Of a stretch of DNA of 64,000 bases, positions 1-13,395 are shown piece after piece. Below the pieces are notes generated by a model, which saw only the letters and a list, made by a program, of their open reading frames with translations, did no database searches and had not been told where the DNA came from. The translations under genes and the position numbers were made by a program. The first letter of the stretch is position 1, and each line of letters starts with the position of its first letter. The DNA is from Seison nebaliae (Eukaryota > Rotifera > Pararotatoria > Seisonacea > Seisonidae): positions 62,001-126,000 of the forward strand of contig JALJEE010001540.1 in NCBI GenBank assembly GCA_023231475.1, in the 5' to 3' direction.

Positions 1-121
1 GGAGAGCAACGTAAATAATTATTATTCGTCCTTCCGTTCGTATTTAGGAGAATTATTATGAAACTTTTGGTTTTGTTTCAACCAGACATTAGTTCGAGAC
101 TTTCATGCTACGTTGCTAATA

Positions 122-501
122 ATGAAGATATTGTTTCGTTTATTATTATTAATTTTCGTCAAATATTCTCTTATACAGATTTGGATTTTTTTTAATAATT
201 TCGATGACTTGTTTAATGAGAAAGATTATGAATCAGACGAATTGGAGGAAATCGGGAATGATTTGAGAGTGAATAATTTCTCGTATAGAATTCCATTCGA
301 GAAAGTCGAATTGAATAGTTTTACTAAAATATTTCAGGAAGAAATTCCATCAAATTATTTTCTTGCTTGTCTTGTGTTGATAGGAGGAATTTCATTTGTA
401 AATGGTAAGGAAAAGAAATTTCCTTCTATTTTATCAAGACATCCAAAGCGCATAGAAAAATAGCTACAGATAAAAGCTTTCGATGCCATAGTCGTATTTG
501 A
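122..501 (+). CDS. Doubtful small secreted or membrane protein, two exons
   Basis: I do not recognise this. An ATG at 122 opens 94 codons that begin with a strongly hydrophobic stretch (residues 2-25, signal-peptide or anchor like), followed by an acidic Asp/Glu-rich segment and a second short hydrophobic stretch. A GTAAGG donor follows 404. Splicing to a CTACAG acceptor at 469 keeps phase 1 and ends the frame at 501, giving about 104 residues. Codon choice resembles the neighbouring genes, but there is no homologue I can name and the donor type is the minority type in this window. It could equally be an exon of a longer gene or a chance frame. Confidence 0.22.
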
Positions 502-3438
502 TAATATTGAAAGATAGATATGAAAACGATATTAATAGAAAAGGAAGAAGTAAAAGCAACCCAAAATTATTGTACTTCTCATCTTCACTTCTACACAGTC
601 ATGTGCATTGATGTATGGTGTGCACATCTTGTATGGTATGGTTGGTCCGTCAATAGAAGGTGCGGGAATGTATATGCACTCTAACTATATTACTTGCCAG
701 GGATATCAACATCATTTTGTTATTTTAGTATTTTCCAATTCCATCGCACTATATCGACACCATATCTGTATGATATGCTAAGGAAATAGTAGAAGTAATT
801 TTAATTATATTTATTTTCTTCCTTTTCCTTTCTTTTACCTTCTTCACATTATTCCTTCCATCTTTCTTCAGTTATTCTCGAAGTTATTGATAAAAACGAT
901 GTTATTCACTTCATTCTTAATTCATATTTATTCCACATTCTTAATAGTATTGAATCAATACATTTTTCCTTCCTCTTCATTTCCACCGCTAATTTACATC
1001 TAGCACAACAACTAATTCTATTCCGGGGCTAAGTCGGTCGACTACAGGAAATTGGTTGAATTAGACCTCATCCAAAATGAAAAAATATTCGTTAGATCGT
1101 TAAACGGATTCACCTGCAGTTAATTCAACTAACTGGATATTAGAAAATCATTTAAAGGAACGGCTCCTTGCACCATAATTTCTCGTTTAATTATTCCCCT
1201 AATGTCTTATTCATTTCAACACATATTATTATCATTATTATTAATAGTATGATGATAAATTTCGAACAGGTTCAATGTATCTCAATTCTTTCCTTTTATC
1301 GACTGTAAATTTTCCCAAACATTTTTTTGGACAATATTCTTCTGACTGAACACAACTCTGACTATCCTTCTCCATTTTGAAATGACTTATATACATGTAT
1401 AACAATATGTATACTTCACAAGGAAATACGTATATTTAACCTCTCCTCAATGAGTATTTATTTAATCGTCTATGTACATACGTACGATATCTCTTACGTA
1501 CGATGCTCTCCCTGTGGAGAGAAAAAATTAAAAAGAAAAAAAATTAAATTTTTTTATTTTAATGTTTTTCTTAACGATTATAGTAATGTTGATATTGTTA
1601 TTCATATTATTGTTATGATTGGTGTGATACAAAAAACATTAAAAGAGAAACCTTAATCATAAGAAAAATAAAAGAATGAAGGAAAGTTGACGAAAGGTGT
1701 TTCCTCCTTAGATTGACGATTAATTAGATTCATGCATTTTTCACTTTACTTCATTAAAATTTTAATTAATTCTCCTAATTCCATTTCTGTCCCCTCTCAC
1801 TCTCTCTTCTTTTCCTCCTATTTCACATCCACGTATCATGATAAACGATAACCGTTTAACGATTATCTCGATTATGCCTCTATCATCTCCCATAGTCTTA
1901 AGAATGGATTTGCTGATGAAATAAAGAAATGATCAAGATCGTACATATCTTCTAGGTAATTCTTCCATGTCCAATCATTGGAATTATCTCATTTATTATA
2001 ATATTTTGATTCCATATCATTATTCTTTCCTTCTATCTATCTACTTATTTACTCTTCCATTTCCATTATTAATATATTTTCATTCCGAAAATTATACTGT
2101 CTACCATTATCGAAATTTTCGATATCTCGGTTTCTGTCAGAAAAACATCAAGAATTTTGTTAAATATTCTTTTCTTCTTCCATCGGATTTCATCAGGATG
2201 GAAAGGAATTTAAAGTTCTTCTATTTATTTTCCAGCCATTCCCGATTGGATTTCATTTAATTTCCAGTATTTTCTTCATGTCAAATAAACATGTCAAAAA
2301 GTTTTTTTTCTAACCGAGAACATACTGGAAGAAATCCAGGCAATTATTTCATGTAAAGAATAACTTTTCCATTAGCCATTTGAAGGAAGATAAAAAATTT
2401 CGAAAAGTATATCCAATACCATTATCGTATCATATGAATCGATAATCATGGGAATTATTATTTAATTTATATAGAGAATTAAAGAATAGATATAATTAAT
2501 CAAACGTTGAGTGATTTCCATTCAATGGAAGTTCTGTAAAAGATATTTATAATATGAATTGATATTGAAAGTTTTCTTTCTTTCGAGATTGCTATCGAGA
2601 TGATTTTGGTCAGTTAGTTTGTTTTGACATTTACCCGATACTGTTTTATTGAACTTCCAATTGGACAATAGAGGTAAGACGTCAGTACAATTTGATCATG
2701 TCTCGAAGATAAAAAGGAATTTGTTCAATCAGTCGCGTATAATGTTCCGATGCTCATTCGTTCCAGCCATCTCTGAATTTCATTATTACTCAGATGCAGT
2801 GATGGAAGAGCGAACGTATTATACATCTGGAAGAAAAGAGAGAACAGTTATTTTATTAGCGAGATATTTCCCCTCGTTAGTCGAGGGGGATAGACTGATG
2901 TCAAACGACAAGAGAAGAATGACGAAGTTGTTGAATAATGTTGTACTACAATTCTCTTTATTTCTCTTCATTATATTCGTTCGCCTTCACATCATATAAT
3001 TGTTGCACATTAGTCAGGAGGAGAAGAAGAAGAATAATAATAAATTTATGTTCATTTCATTCCCACTCACAACACAACAGGTGAATGGAGACGATACACT
3101 ATCATTTCTTCATCATATCATAAAAATTAATGTCCTCCTTCTTCCATTTGTCACTATGTATTCGATCGAATTCTTCTTATTTCCTTTAAATTCCACTTCC
3201 AATGATTTCAAATGTGTAGGAAGGAAGTATGATTGAAGAATCGAATTTAATTCTTAACATCTCATAGTTTCAATCTTGTCACTGAATATTTCTTTTGCAT
3301 TAATCGCTTTAAAAATTTAACTTTTTTCTGAAACATTTTTAAATTTCTTTTTACGTTCATTTCTTGTCTCGTATCATTTCATTCATTGTTTCTTTACAGA
3401 TTTTTTTTTGTCGGAAAATTTTCATTTCCGTATTATTC
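502..3438. other. Gene-free stretch upstream of tomosyn
   Basis: I see no supported gene here. Frames of 68-116 codons (for example 2649-2999) have no recognisable domain, no consistent codon bias and no convincing splice partners. The 3' part probably holds the tomosyn promoter and 5' UTR. Confidence 0.6.
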
Positions 3439-3456
3439 TCACGTCACGTCACGTCT
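3439..3456. promoter_or_regulatory. Tandem TCACG / CRE half-site cluster
   Basis: Three overlapping copies of the hexamer ACGTCA/ACGTCT lie 58-75 bp upstream of the tomosyn start codon. On the reverse strand this reads TGACG repeated, the half-site bound by CREB/ATF-type bZIP factors. The repeat is visible; regulatory use is inference. Confidence 0.35.
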
Positions 3457-3513
3457 CGTTGACAACTGTTGGAAGAGAAGAGAAGCTATGAAAAGATTGT
3501 GCGTGAAATTAGA

Positions 3514-4362
3514 ATGAGTGAACAAAATAAATTGAAAGAATCAGATTTCCGTTTTGCTCAAATCGCTCGATATGGTTTCCCTGATGAACCGACATGTATC
3601 GCTTTCGAACCCATTCAACACTTACTTGCAATCGGTAATCGTTACGGTCATGTTCGATTGTTAGGAGAAGCGGGTGTCAATTTGGATCTGGTACATCCAC
3701 AATCATCATCAGTTAACGGAATTATATTTATAGCGAACGTTGGAAAATTTGTTACGTTGATCGATAACGAATATATCCACTGTTGGCAATATGACGATAA
3801 GAATATTCGAATAATAAATTCTTTAAAATTTGAACGTGATGGTATCTCATGTATTTCATTATCGTTCACTGATCAATGGCTTTTTGCCGGTACCGAACAA
3901 GGAAATGTTTTGGCGATTGATACGCTAACGATGGACACACCATCATTCGAAATTAAATGGAATCATGCTGTCGGTATTCAGGAACCGAATCGACCCGGTC
4001 GAACTATATCGATCGAAGTTAATCCGACGAATGATTCATTGATTTTAATCGGTTTTGAGAAGGGATTGATGGTTCTTTGGGATTTGAGAAAGAAGGCAGC
4101 TGAATGTCGATTTAAAGCGATTATTGGTCCGAAAATACTTCAATTATATTCGATCTGTTGGCATTTTGAAGGAAAGCAATTTGTATCAAGTCATGATGAT
4201 GGTTTTATTTATACGTGGAATATAAAAGATTCGAAACCGATTTCAACGATAATTCCACATGAAAATGGTGATACAACATCTCAATTCCAAAATATTACAC
4301 GCATCTATTCAACAATGAATCGTAATAATGAACAATTATTATTGTTCTCTGGTGGAATTCCT

Positions 4363-4402
<40 letters not shown>

Positions 4403-7400
4403 GTAATATTAATGATAATAATAATGATAATAATGGTGATAACAATTCTGGGATAATCATTTCATCTGATCAAGAAAATGAATATAATAATGATACGAAA
4501 CGATCTATTTCATCGGATGTGATGAGTTGTACGCAATTCGGTTTAACAATTTCCAGAAATAAGAAATTGACTTTACTTGAAATGGAGAGTAGAATTATCG
4601 ATTTTGTTCTCATTCCCACCAATGTCTGGCCATGTGAAGCAGCAGATCCATTGGCTTGTATCATCTTACAAGAGAATGATTTAGTTGTAGTTGATCTATT
4701 GACGGGAGGATATCCATGTTTCGAGAATCCATATCCAACACAAATCCATAATCCACCTATCACTTCGATGAATTATTGTGCAAATTCCTCGACTGATATT
4801 ATTCCAGCATTCTGTCAAGTTGGTGTTCAACGTATCAATCAAAATCGTGCGATGACTTATACGAATAAGAAATGGCCGATTAATGGTGGAGAAGAAGGTC
4901 GGAGTATTATCGGCTATCCAGAAATGTTGGCAACTGGTCATTCTGATGGAAGTATCAAATTTTGGGATGCTTCTGGCTCAAACTTGGAATATCTTTACAA
5001 AATTCGAACAAATAAATTATTTCAAAGATCATCCAAAGATTCCATCTCAACATCACCTTCCACCATTCCCAATAACAGTTCTAATTCGTCGATGCAACAT
5101 ATGTTGAAGAATCATCATGAACAATTCTACTCTCGACAAATGACTGTGAATGAAATGAATATTGTGAAATCATCAGAAAAATTCACCGAATCTTTAATCA
5201 AACGTTTCCCACAATTCGTTCATGAAATTTATTCGTCTTTCTCATCAATTTGTGGTTCAATTTTTTCATTTTTGAAAATTGTTTAATAATTCATGATAAA
5301 ATCAAATTAGATGATAATGAATTGTTGACTCCACTTACACATCCACATGCCATCACGCATATTTGCTCAACATTCAATAATAAACTTCTGGTTGTGGGAG
5401 CTCTTGGTGGTTATATTATTATCTTCCATTTTCTCAAACATGAAGTACACTCCGAATTGAGAGTTATTTAATCTTTTAAATATCTTTTAATTCTTTCATA
5501 AATATGAATTTAGACAATTGACATTCGTATCGATTGGCACAATCATTCTGCTCCAATTCCATCACTTGTATCTCATTTTGACTATCCACCTGCCGTCCGT
5601 ATTCCGAATGAATTTAATCGAAAAGAAAAAGTTTATTTTTTTCTCTTTTACTCATTTCAATGAAGGAAATATCAGGAAAAGTTTGGGAGTATTGTGCAAT
5701 TGAAGAAGAAATCTCAAAAACGTCTTATCGGATATCAACCTCAATTGGCTTGTTTGTTTGAATGGGATTTGGAGGAGGCACCACCAAGAATATCATCATT
5801 AGAACATTCTTCTGCATACTCTTTGTTGGGACTTTTTATTTTTCTTAAATTTCAATTATTTTATTTAATTTACATAATTTAAAGATTATTATGTGGAATC
5901 GACAATGGAATTGTTGCCATCGATTGTTTGAGAAAGAGTTTATTATGGAGATATTCTGTCCAAGATTTATATGGTTATTCGATTTGCACAAATTGTAAAA
6001 TAGTCTTTTTAAACTTTTAAATTAACACAATTTCTAATCGAACTAAAATTCCGTTTGACATAGAATTGCTTTCTAATAATTAGTCTTCCTTTTCTTTCTG
6101 CTTCCAATTTTAGGTTCATCTGATCCATTTAGTAATTCGCGTATCATACGACCATGTGCACAGAATGAATCACATCAATATCAGAATAATAACAATTCAG
6201 CAATAACATCGAATAATAATCAGAATAAGGTTTCATTCCCTTCCTTTATATATTATGCCTCGAAGAAGATTTAAGTTAGGAAGAAGAGAATTAGAGTTTG
6301 ATTAATAAGAATTAGATGTAAAATGAATTTTAAGTGTGATATGTATCATATAATAACGGAATTGAAAACATTGATAACTGAAGTACTTAGAAAAGAATGA
6401 AGAAGAAGAAGAGTTACGTCCATTGGAGAATATTGAGAACATGAAATTACCAGAAGATGAAATTTTGGATGAAATGGAAGAAATGATGGAAATGCTTCAA
6501 GAGCATAATAGAAATGATTGTAAGATCAAATTGGTTGAATCGCCAAATGAGGAGACTTCAGATAATCTACAACGAAATATGAGTGAATGGGCCAAAAGGA
6601 AATCTCAAAGTTTCGCTGTCGATACATTTCTGAATGGTAATTCAAATCTTGATCATTCGAAAGAAGAGATTGAAAAGAAATATAAAGATGATGATATTGT
6701 CGAATATATTTTCCACAATAAATCATATGATGATGATGGAAGAATACGGAATGATGAAAATGAAAATGATCCAACTGAAAATATTGCAATTCCCAAAAAA
6801 ACATTAGAAACGACTTTGCCATTATTCTCAACAACAACAACAACAACAACAACAACAAATTCTATTACTAATACTAATATGCCATCGATAACGATAGAGA
6901 ATACGATAGGTACTTCTTCATCACCAACAACCGGTATATTGACATGGGCTCGATCGACAATACGACGAATAAAATCGATAAAAGGAAAAGGTAGCATTTC
7001 TTCTATAGATAACTTCTCTTCAATTGATGAAGATGCGAAAATTTCTCAATCATTATCTCCGATTTCAATTAATTTCGATAATTTCTATTCACAAATATTC
7101 CGTCGATTTAGTCGGGAAGATCTTAAGAATCTTTCCAATGAAGATTTTGATAATATTTCCGTCACTTCAGGTGTTTCTTGTATGTTCCAATTGTTTTAAC
7201 CATTTCTCCAATCTTTCAATTTTCTAACGTCTCAACACTTAAAGAGAGAGAAAGGGAGAGAGAGAGGAGGGGAGGGGGAATATGACTACTAATCGGCTGT
7301 TTTCCTAAGAAATGTCTAGATCTGTTAGGTGTTTCAGCACTTGAGTCTTCGCTTAACAACATTTCATTAAATTTTTTTCTTCTTCTTCTTCCTTTTCTTT

Positions 7401-9755
7401 TCTTTTCGTTTGACGAAAATGATGATAACAATAATAAATATTTTTTGGACTAAAAGAAATTGGGGAATGTAAAAGGGAGTTCATCTATCAAAGGTAATGA
7501 ATCGAATAAAAGACATCGATGGAAACATACGAATACAATTTGTCTTCCAAATGAATTGACGGAAGAGAAGAAGACGGTGGAAGAAACGTATACGAGTAGC
7601 GGATATGTTTATTCGTCAGGTGGTGTATATATGGGACCGGAAGATGACATTCCTCCTAATCAACCTCCTCTCAAAAATGAATCAGATAAAAGTAATTGTT
7701 CCACTTCACTTTTATCGATGACGATGGATGCTGAATTGAATGAATTATTGGCAACTGATCATCTCTCATCACCAACTGAAGTTAAATGTCAGAATGAGAA
7801 GACACCAAAAAATTTCATTCAACGTGTCGATCTATTTAATTTGAAAGGTGAAATTGACGAATTAATCCATCGATGTGTCCTTTGTGTGAGTTTTGTAGTG
7901 ATGTATGTACGACAATATGAATATTCTCTCAATTATCATTACAATTCTGAAGAACAGAATTATTTCAATTTTTCTTTCACGAAATTATTTATCATTAATG
8001 ATTTCCAAAAAATATTTATTGTTGTTATTGTTATTGTTCTTTTAAATTTTGGAGAAGTTTTACCATCAATTAATGCTTTGCTATATCATTGTGCTTATTT
8101 TGTGTAACTAATATCTATCATAATTTTTTCATTATATAATGGTTTTTTTTAAAAATATTCTCTAGAATCCTTCTCTGGTACTACTCCGCAATTATTAAAA
8201 ATTGATGGATCTTCTAATCAGTCGCCTCTCCCACAAACCTTCCCCAACAAATTAGAATTCGCTAATGGTTGGCTCGACATAAGAACTGGAATTCAAATAC
8301 CACCATTGAATTCGGTAGAGCCATTAAGTCTCGATCAAGAATGTATTACATGTCTCGAATTCGCCGATACTTATCTTCATAAGAAAGGTAATTATATTTA
8401 ATTATTTAATTTTTTCATTTCAATTCTATTTTAAGACACAACACCAAAACCGAGTATATGGATTGGTACATCTCTCGGTTCAGTTCTTGCCTTCTCAATC
8501 AATTGTGCAGTGAATATGTTCAATCTTCCAACATCGATAGAAATCGGTCATGGATTAAGAAGTGAAATGCCTGATACTCCATTAACGGTAATGCCGACGG
8601 GCAACTTATTACGAGTACGTGGACCGATTATTGCCATTGGATTTGTTGATCCATTGACGAATAGTTTAATCAATCCGACTGAAGAGACATGGAGAGGTAA
8701 TCTCAAAATAAGAAATCCATCAACAACAGAAGAGAATTCATCGAAAAGTTTCATTATTTCTCTCTTCATTTCTTTATGATCTTCTTCTCCTTTTAGAACA
8801 AGACAAACAATTAATAATAACTTGTGGTGAGAAACAAATCAAAGTGATTGGATTACCAACTTTAGTGTGTCAATTCAAATTGAAAATAGAATCTGGAGCA
8901 TTCGTTCGAGCATCAATCGAAAATATTAAAGATAAGGCATGTCTAATTTGTAGTCATTCGGTGAATATATTGGAAAATTATGGTCCAGATAATTCGAAAG
9001 ATTCCACCGGTCCAACGATACCACAATCTACTAACATATCTATGCTCCCGCCACCATCGGCAGGAGGATCTGCCATCAATTCGAAGAAACGACATCCGAC
9101 AATCAAAATTTATAGTTTGCCACATCTGACGTTGTTGAAGAATATTCCGATGGAACATGCCGCATCGCCAAGAATGGCACATCGATTCCTTCAAACATTC
9201 ATCGCTTCCTATAACACTCATTGTATATGTTTAGCATCGAAAACTGAAATTTTCAAGTGTGTCATCAATTCCGATATCAGGTTCTTTCTTTATTTATTTC
9301 TATTAATCACATCTCCTCTCAGTAATGGAATCGGCAATATGGCACCTCAATTATTCAAGAATAATTTGGTGATTCCTGAAAAACCGGCACCTGGATTCAT
9401 CAAAATTCTCACACAACTCACCGTACAAAATGAGCCGATTAATCGAGAAGATTTATTCAAATCTCAAGGAACCAAATCCGTCACTGGTGCTACCAAATGC
9501 AATTCATTAGGAAAAGCAGAGAAAGACACTCGTCGTGCTACATCGGCAATTGGCAATGCTTTGAAAGCGGCTCATGAAAGAGGAGAAAATCTAACTGTTC
9601 TTGATCGATCAGCAGAGAATATGATGAATCGAGTTTCCATTTCTTCTTTCATCTTTATCGAATTTATTTTCTGTCTAATTTAGGCTGAAGAATACAGTGA
9701 TACTATGAGGAAATTGAAAGAAAGACAAAGAAAGAAACCGTGGTATAAATTTTAA
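3514..9755 (+). CDS. STXBP5: Tomosyn (syntaxin-binding protein 5)
   Basis: Tomosyn-type SNARE regulator: binds syntaxin/SNAP-25 and restrains vesicle fusion. Thirteen exons: 3514-5251, 5311-5462, 5514-5630, 5676-5824, 5885-5973, 6114-6229, 6396-7170, 7476-7847, 8166-8397 minus its last ten bases (ends 8387), 8436-8696, 8797-9280, 9323-9632, 9684-9755; 1618 residues. All phases close. Residues about 10-530 carry the Lgl-type WD40 propeller (YGFPDEPTCIAFEP, GSIKFWDASGS), and the last ~65 residues an R-SNARE motif ending KPWYKF. Introns are 42-318 nt. Longer than vertebrate tomosyn (about 1150) because of low-complexity inserts: poly-Asn near residue 285-297 and an acidic/Thr-rich exon 7 with a poly-Thr run. 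I chose ATG 3514; an upstream in-frame TTG is not credible, and a short out-of-frame uORF precedes it. The exon 8/9 junction is the least certain. Confidence 0.93.
4364..4402 (+). repeat. (AAT)n coding microsatellite
   Basis: Trinucleotide tract encoding a poly-Asn run inside tomosyn exon 1, in a loop of the propeller. Likely length-polymorphic. Confidence 0.9.
6830..6859 (+). repeat. (ACA)n coding microsatellite
   Basis: Trinucleotide tract encoding a poly-Thr run inside tomosyn exon 7. Confidence 0.9.
7241..7280. repeat. Purine (GA/GGA) tract inside tomosyn intron 7
   Basis: About 40 bases of almost pure purine on the + strand, followed near 7372-7410 by a pyrimidine-rich tract. Both lie in the 305-nt intron 7171-7475, one of the longest of the gene. 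Confidence 0.8.
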
Positions 9756-9865
9756 ACGGATATATGAAAATAACGAATTAGTAATGACGAGCTGATTTGA
9801 ATTAAAATAATATTATATATTTCCTCTATTGCGAACTCATCAACTTTTTAAAGAGTTTTATGAAC

Positions 9866-9871
9866 AATAAA
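9866..9871 (+). terminator. Polyadenylation signal of tomosyn
   Basis: AATAAA hexamer 111 bp after the tomosyn stop codon; the only canonical signal close by on this strand. Confidence 0.6.
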
Positions 9872-12800
9872 ACTTATTTTTCGTATCGTTTCTTCTTCCT
9901 CCTTCATGAAATATAGTCTTCCAACAATTCATCATGAATTAGTCCTTCGTTCTCATCAATTGTCACTGACAATTATTTGGGACCTCCATAAAATCACATA
10001 AAATTATCCTCTTCCAACAACGTCACTACTAGTTACTTTGTCCATCTCCAAAAAAATTTAAGTTGTTAAGCAAAAATAAATTCGGTGAATGTTTTAAGGA
10101 ACAAATATTTAATAGTTCTCTTAATTTTCTTATTAAATAAAGTTGATTTATGATACTAATAGTCTAATATGAAAATCATTTTTTCCCATCAATGCCAGGT
10201 CATTGATTGGGATTCCTCCTACATGAGTTTCCACACGTTAATTTTTTTCATGAATTAGTTCTTTGTCGAAGTTTTAAGTCTAATATGACTAATATTTTTA
10301 AGGAAATTATTTTATTTTCATATAATTTGAAATAGTTCTGGTTTGAGGTTTATGAAATTTATTATGAAATATTCTCGGATGAAATATCATGAGAGGAATT
10401 AACCTACGGAAGAAAAAATATGGAAGAAATGACATAAGTCCTATTGATCTTACTTTCACAATAATTTCATTCGACTAATCAGAAAAATCTTTAAATTCCA
10501 TTCTTTTCCCATTATTCCACTAGTTATGTTTTATTAAAAAGTTTTCTTTTTCGATTCAAATATTTTATATCATCTATTAATCGAATATTGTACATCAATG
10601 TGTATATAATATTGAAGAATTGATGAAGTTTCCATATTTCAATAAAGTAATTCTAGTCTTTGATCAGAGTATACTGATTATTTGAATGAGATTATCAGAC
10701 GATTTCTATTTGGAAAATGACTCTACAAATTTTGGAAAAATGACAGAAGAGGACAATAATCATTAAGATAATTTCTTTCCTCTGCCAATCATTCTAATTC
10801 GATGGAAAGTTGCATTAGGTTGTTGAAATGAAATAAATAATATAATATTATTATAAAGTATTAGGTATTAAATGATTAGTCTGAAAGTTCTCCCTTTCGA
10901 CAGGAGAGATATCCAAAAAGAAAACTTTGAAATAAAGTGGAAGAAGATAAGAAGAAAGTGGAGTAGGGGAAGATGTGATATGAATGCAAAAAGTTCGTGG
11001 GCGAATTCACATTTAAAAGTAGGTCTGTTATCACTTCTATTCTATCCTTTTCATATTGGAGATAGGGAGTGAAGACGCTAACTACGTTACATTGTCCATT
11101 CCACTTACCTACGTACGACCTCTCACCGAATTAATCCGATGACAATTGTTAGAGAATCTCATAAAGAACTCATCAATAAGTTTCAATGAATTCTAAAGAC
11201 GTATGTTCTCGTTGATTAATTATTTCTACATTCCATTGATGAAATACTTTCTGAAAATAGATGAGTGGAAGATATGTTCGGTTTATATGTATATTTAATG
11301 AATAAATTTTTTTGAGGAATTTCTTAATAGAAAACTACTTTATCATTCTATTCATCCGCTCATTTCATTTGATAATCATTTCATATGAAGAAAATATATA
11401 CCGTAAGAAAACTTATTTTCTTCAAATCTTCAAACAGTCAATTCGTCTTTTCATTTATTATCAAAATCAGCTCATGGAAACAACAACACCAACAGCAGCA
11501 ACCAATGTTAGACTATCTATTTTTAGAATTTCCTCTTCTCTAATCATTTCAATATGATTCATTAATTAATCACATATCCTGTTCAATAAACTTTCTCATT
11601 AACATTATGCCTTATTCCACACTCTCTATCTCAGCCATGAAACACATAACGTTTTTAACATCATCCTAATCGATGATCATTGACAATACCTAATCATTTA
11701 CTACTTATCTCTATTTGGTGTATATTTAATAATTATCATAATGATAGTCGTCTATAGTTCGTTGAAGTGAAAAGTTTCTTTGATCAAACAACGAACCTAA
11801 GCAAGTAGAAAACGGAAACATAACCATAGGCAAAATTAATTCAATTGCAAATTATATCAAAAAGAAAGAGGAGAATGGAAATATAAAGAATTTTATATAA
11901 ATTATGTAAGTGAGGTTGGAAAAGAATATTATCCTATTCTTCTTCCATTCTTCTCATACGATGCATTTAATGTTTCTTCGTCATGAAACCAAACGATCAG
12001 CAGCTGTGCCAAAAATATTTTGTGACGTTACATCAGTACAAGGTCATATAATTCGAATAAAATATGTAAATCTAAATTTTTTTGGTTTCTATTGATCATT
12101 CGTTCTCTATCTCTTTTTTCTTCTTTCATTTCAATTCCATTTGGTTAAGTCACTTCTTTTTGTTGTGGCAACGTAAGAATATATGACAAATTTTTCAATT
12201 AAACTTCAAGTTATTTGAATAATTTAGTTTATTTTAATCTAAATCTTTTGAATAGGGAATTAAATTTAAAGTTTTTAACTAACCTCGATTGTCCTAGAAA
12301 GTGAATATTTAACTCATTTTTCATTTTTAAAATTCATAACTAATTCTATAATTCATAATTGTAATTTCAAAAATGAATTGTCATTTAAAAATATAAGTGA
12401 ATGTAAAAATTGATACAGGTTTTTTTGATTACGTCACAAGTTGTGCTTCACTTTTACGATTTCGTTAGCGTAAACAAATCATTTTCTTTTCGTCATAATT
12501 TATTAATAATACATGTCAATACGACAATATCGATAAATAATCGATGAATTCAAATAATTCGAAATTAATTTTCCGAAAAAGAGGATCTTTCATCGGTGTT
12601 TTATGGTCTTAAGTTTCTGCAATCATCAATTGAGGATTCCATGAGATGTTGTCGATGACTTCAAAAATTAGTTTTCGTGAATTTTCCGATATTTTCTTTC
12701 GAAGAAAGATTGGGGAATATTCCTCAATTCGCAGAACAATTTAATTTGGAGAGTATAGTTACATATTGAACAGGAAGAATATAATATATACACAGAAATG

Positions 12801-13277
12801 GAAAAACAAAAGTTTTATGACTTATTAGATCATTGCATGTTTGGAAGATGTAATTACAAATTAATGAATTTCGTCTTTCATTTCCTCCCATTGCGGAGGC
12901 ATCTTGCTTTATCTCAACATTTTTTCTTCATAACCTTTTTTTCTCATTAATTAACAATTATTGAAATAATTCAAGACAAAAATTTACTGGAAGTTTCCTT
13001 CGAAATTTCGGACGAAGTATTTCTCAAATCTTCTTTCTCTTAAAGAAGACTATATTCAAAATTTGTGAAATAAATACTAATTTTAAAATTTGGTTTATAT
13101 ACTGACACTATTTGTGAGTTTAGACATTTTAAGGATCATTGGAATATATTCGATTTAAATTTAAATCGATTATCATTATTGTATAAATTGTTTTCTTGGC
13201 ACTTTGATAAATAAAAACCAGATCGTACTTTCGAAAATGATTCACCTTTTTTATTAGCTTGCTTTGTTCCGCATTAA
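9872..13277. other. Gene-free stretch
   Basis: About 3.4 kb of AT-rich sequence. Small open frames (10872-11072, 11312-11557, 11910-12095) show no domain, no splice logic and no codon bias. I see nothing supportable here. Confidence 0.6.
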
Positions 13278-13285
13278 TTTCAAAT

Positions 13286-13388
13286 GGTTGCCGGACAGTT
13301 CTACTCTTTTTGGTTTTTTCTTCAAAAAAGGACAGTTCTACGCCTTTCATTCGGACAGTTCTACGCCTTTCATTCGGACAGTTCTACT
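13286..13388 (+). repeat. Left terminal inverted repeat with internal 12-mer repeats
   Basis: Four head-to-tail copies of GGACAGTTCTAC, each followed by a T-rich spacer (CTCTTTTTGG, GCCTTTCATT twice, TCCTTTAAGG). The spacing is 37, 23 and 23 bp. It pairs with 13950-14133. Confidence 0.85.
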
Positions 13389-13395
13389 CCTTTAA

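Noticed and set aside
2649-2999. 116-codon open frame upstream of tomosyn
   Set aside because: Only an alternative start (no ATG at its beginning), no domain, no splice partner in phase with tomosyn; compatible with chance.
6526-6997. Minus-strand frames of 110-114 codons inside tomosyn exon 7 and similar shadows elsewhere (for example 37766-38065, 45229-45486, 59796-60014)
   Set aside because: Antisense reflections of low-complexity coding tracts (poly-Thr, poly-Asn, Ser-rich); they disappear once the real gene is taken into account.
7848-8107. Extension of tomosyn exon 8 through RCVLCVSFVVM... as a membrane segment
   Set aside because: Using the GTGAAA donor at 7848 restores phase with exon 9 (Glu-Ser-Phe-Ser-Gly); the strong-looking GTGAGT further on gives a stop or a phase clash.
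10872-12095. Three 60-80 codon frames
   Set aside because: No homology, no codon bias, no splice signals.
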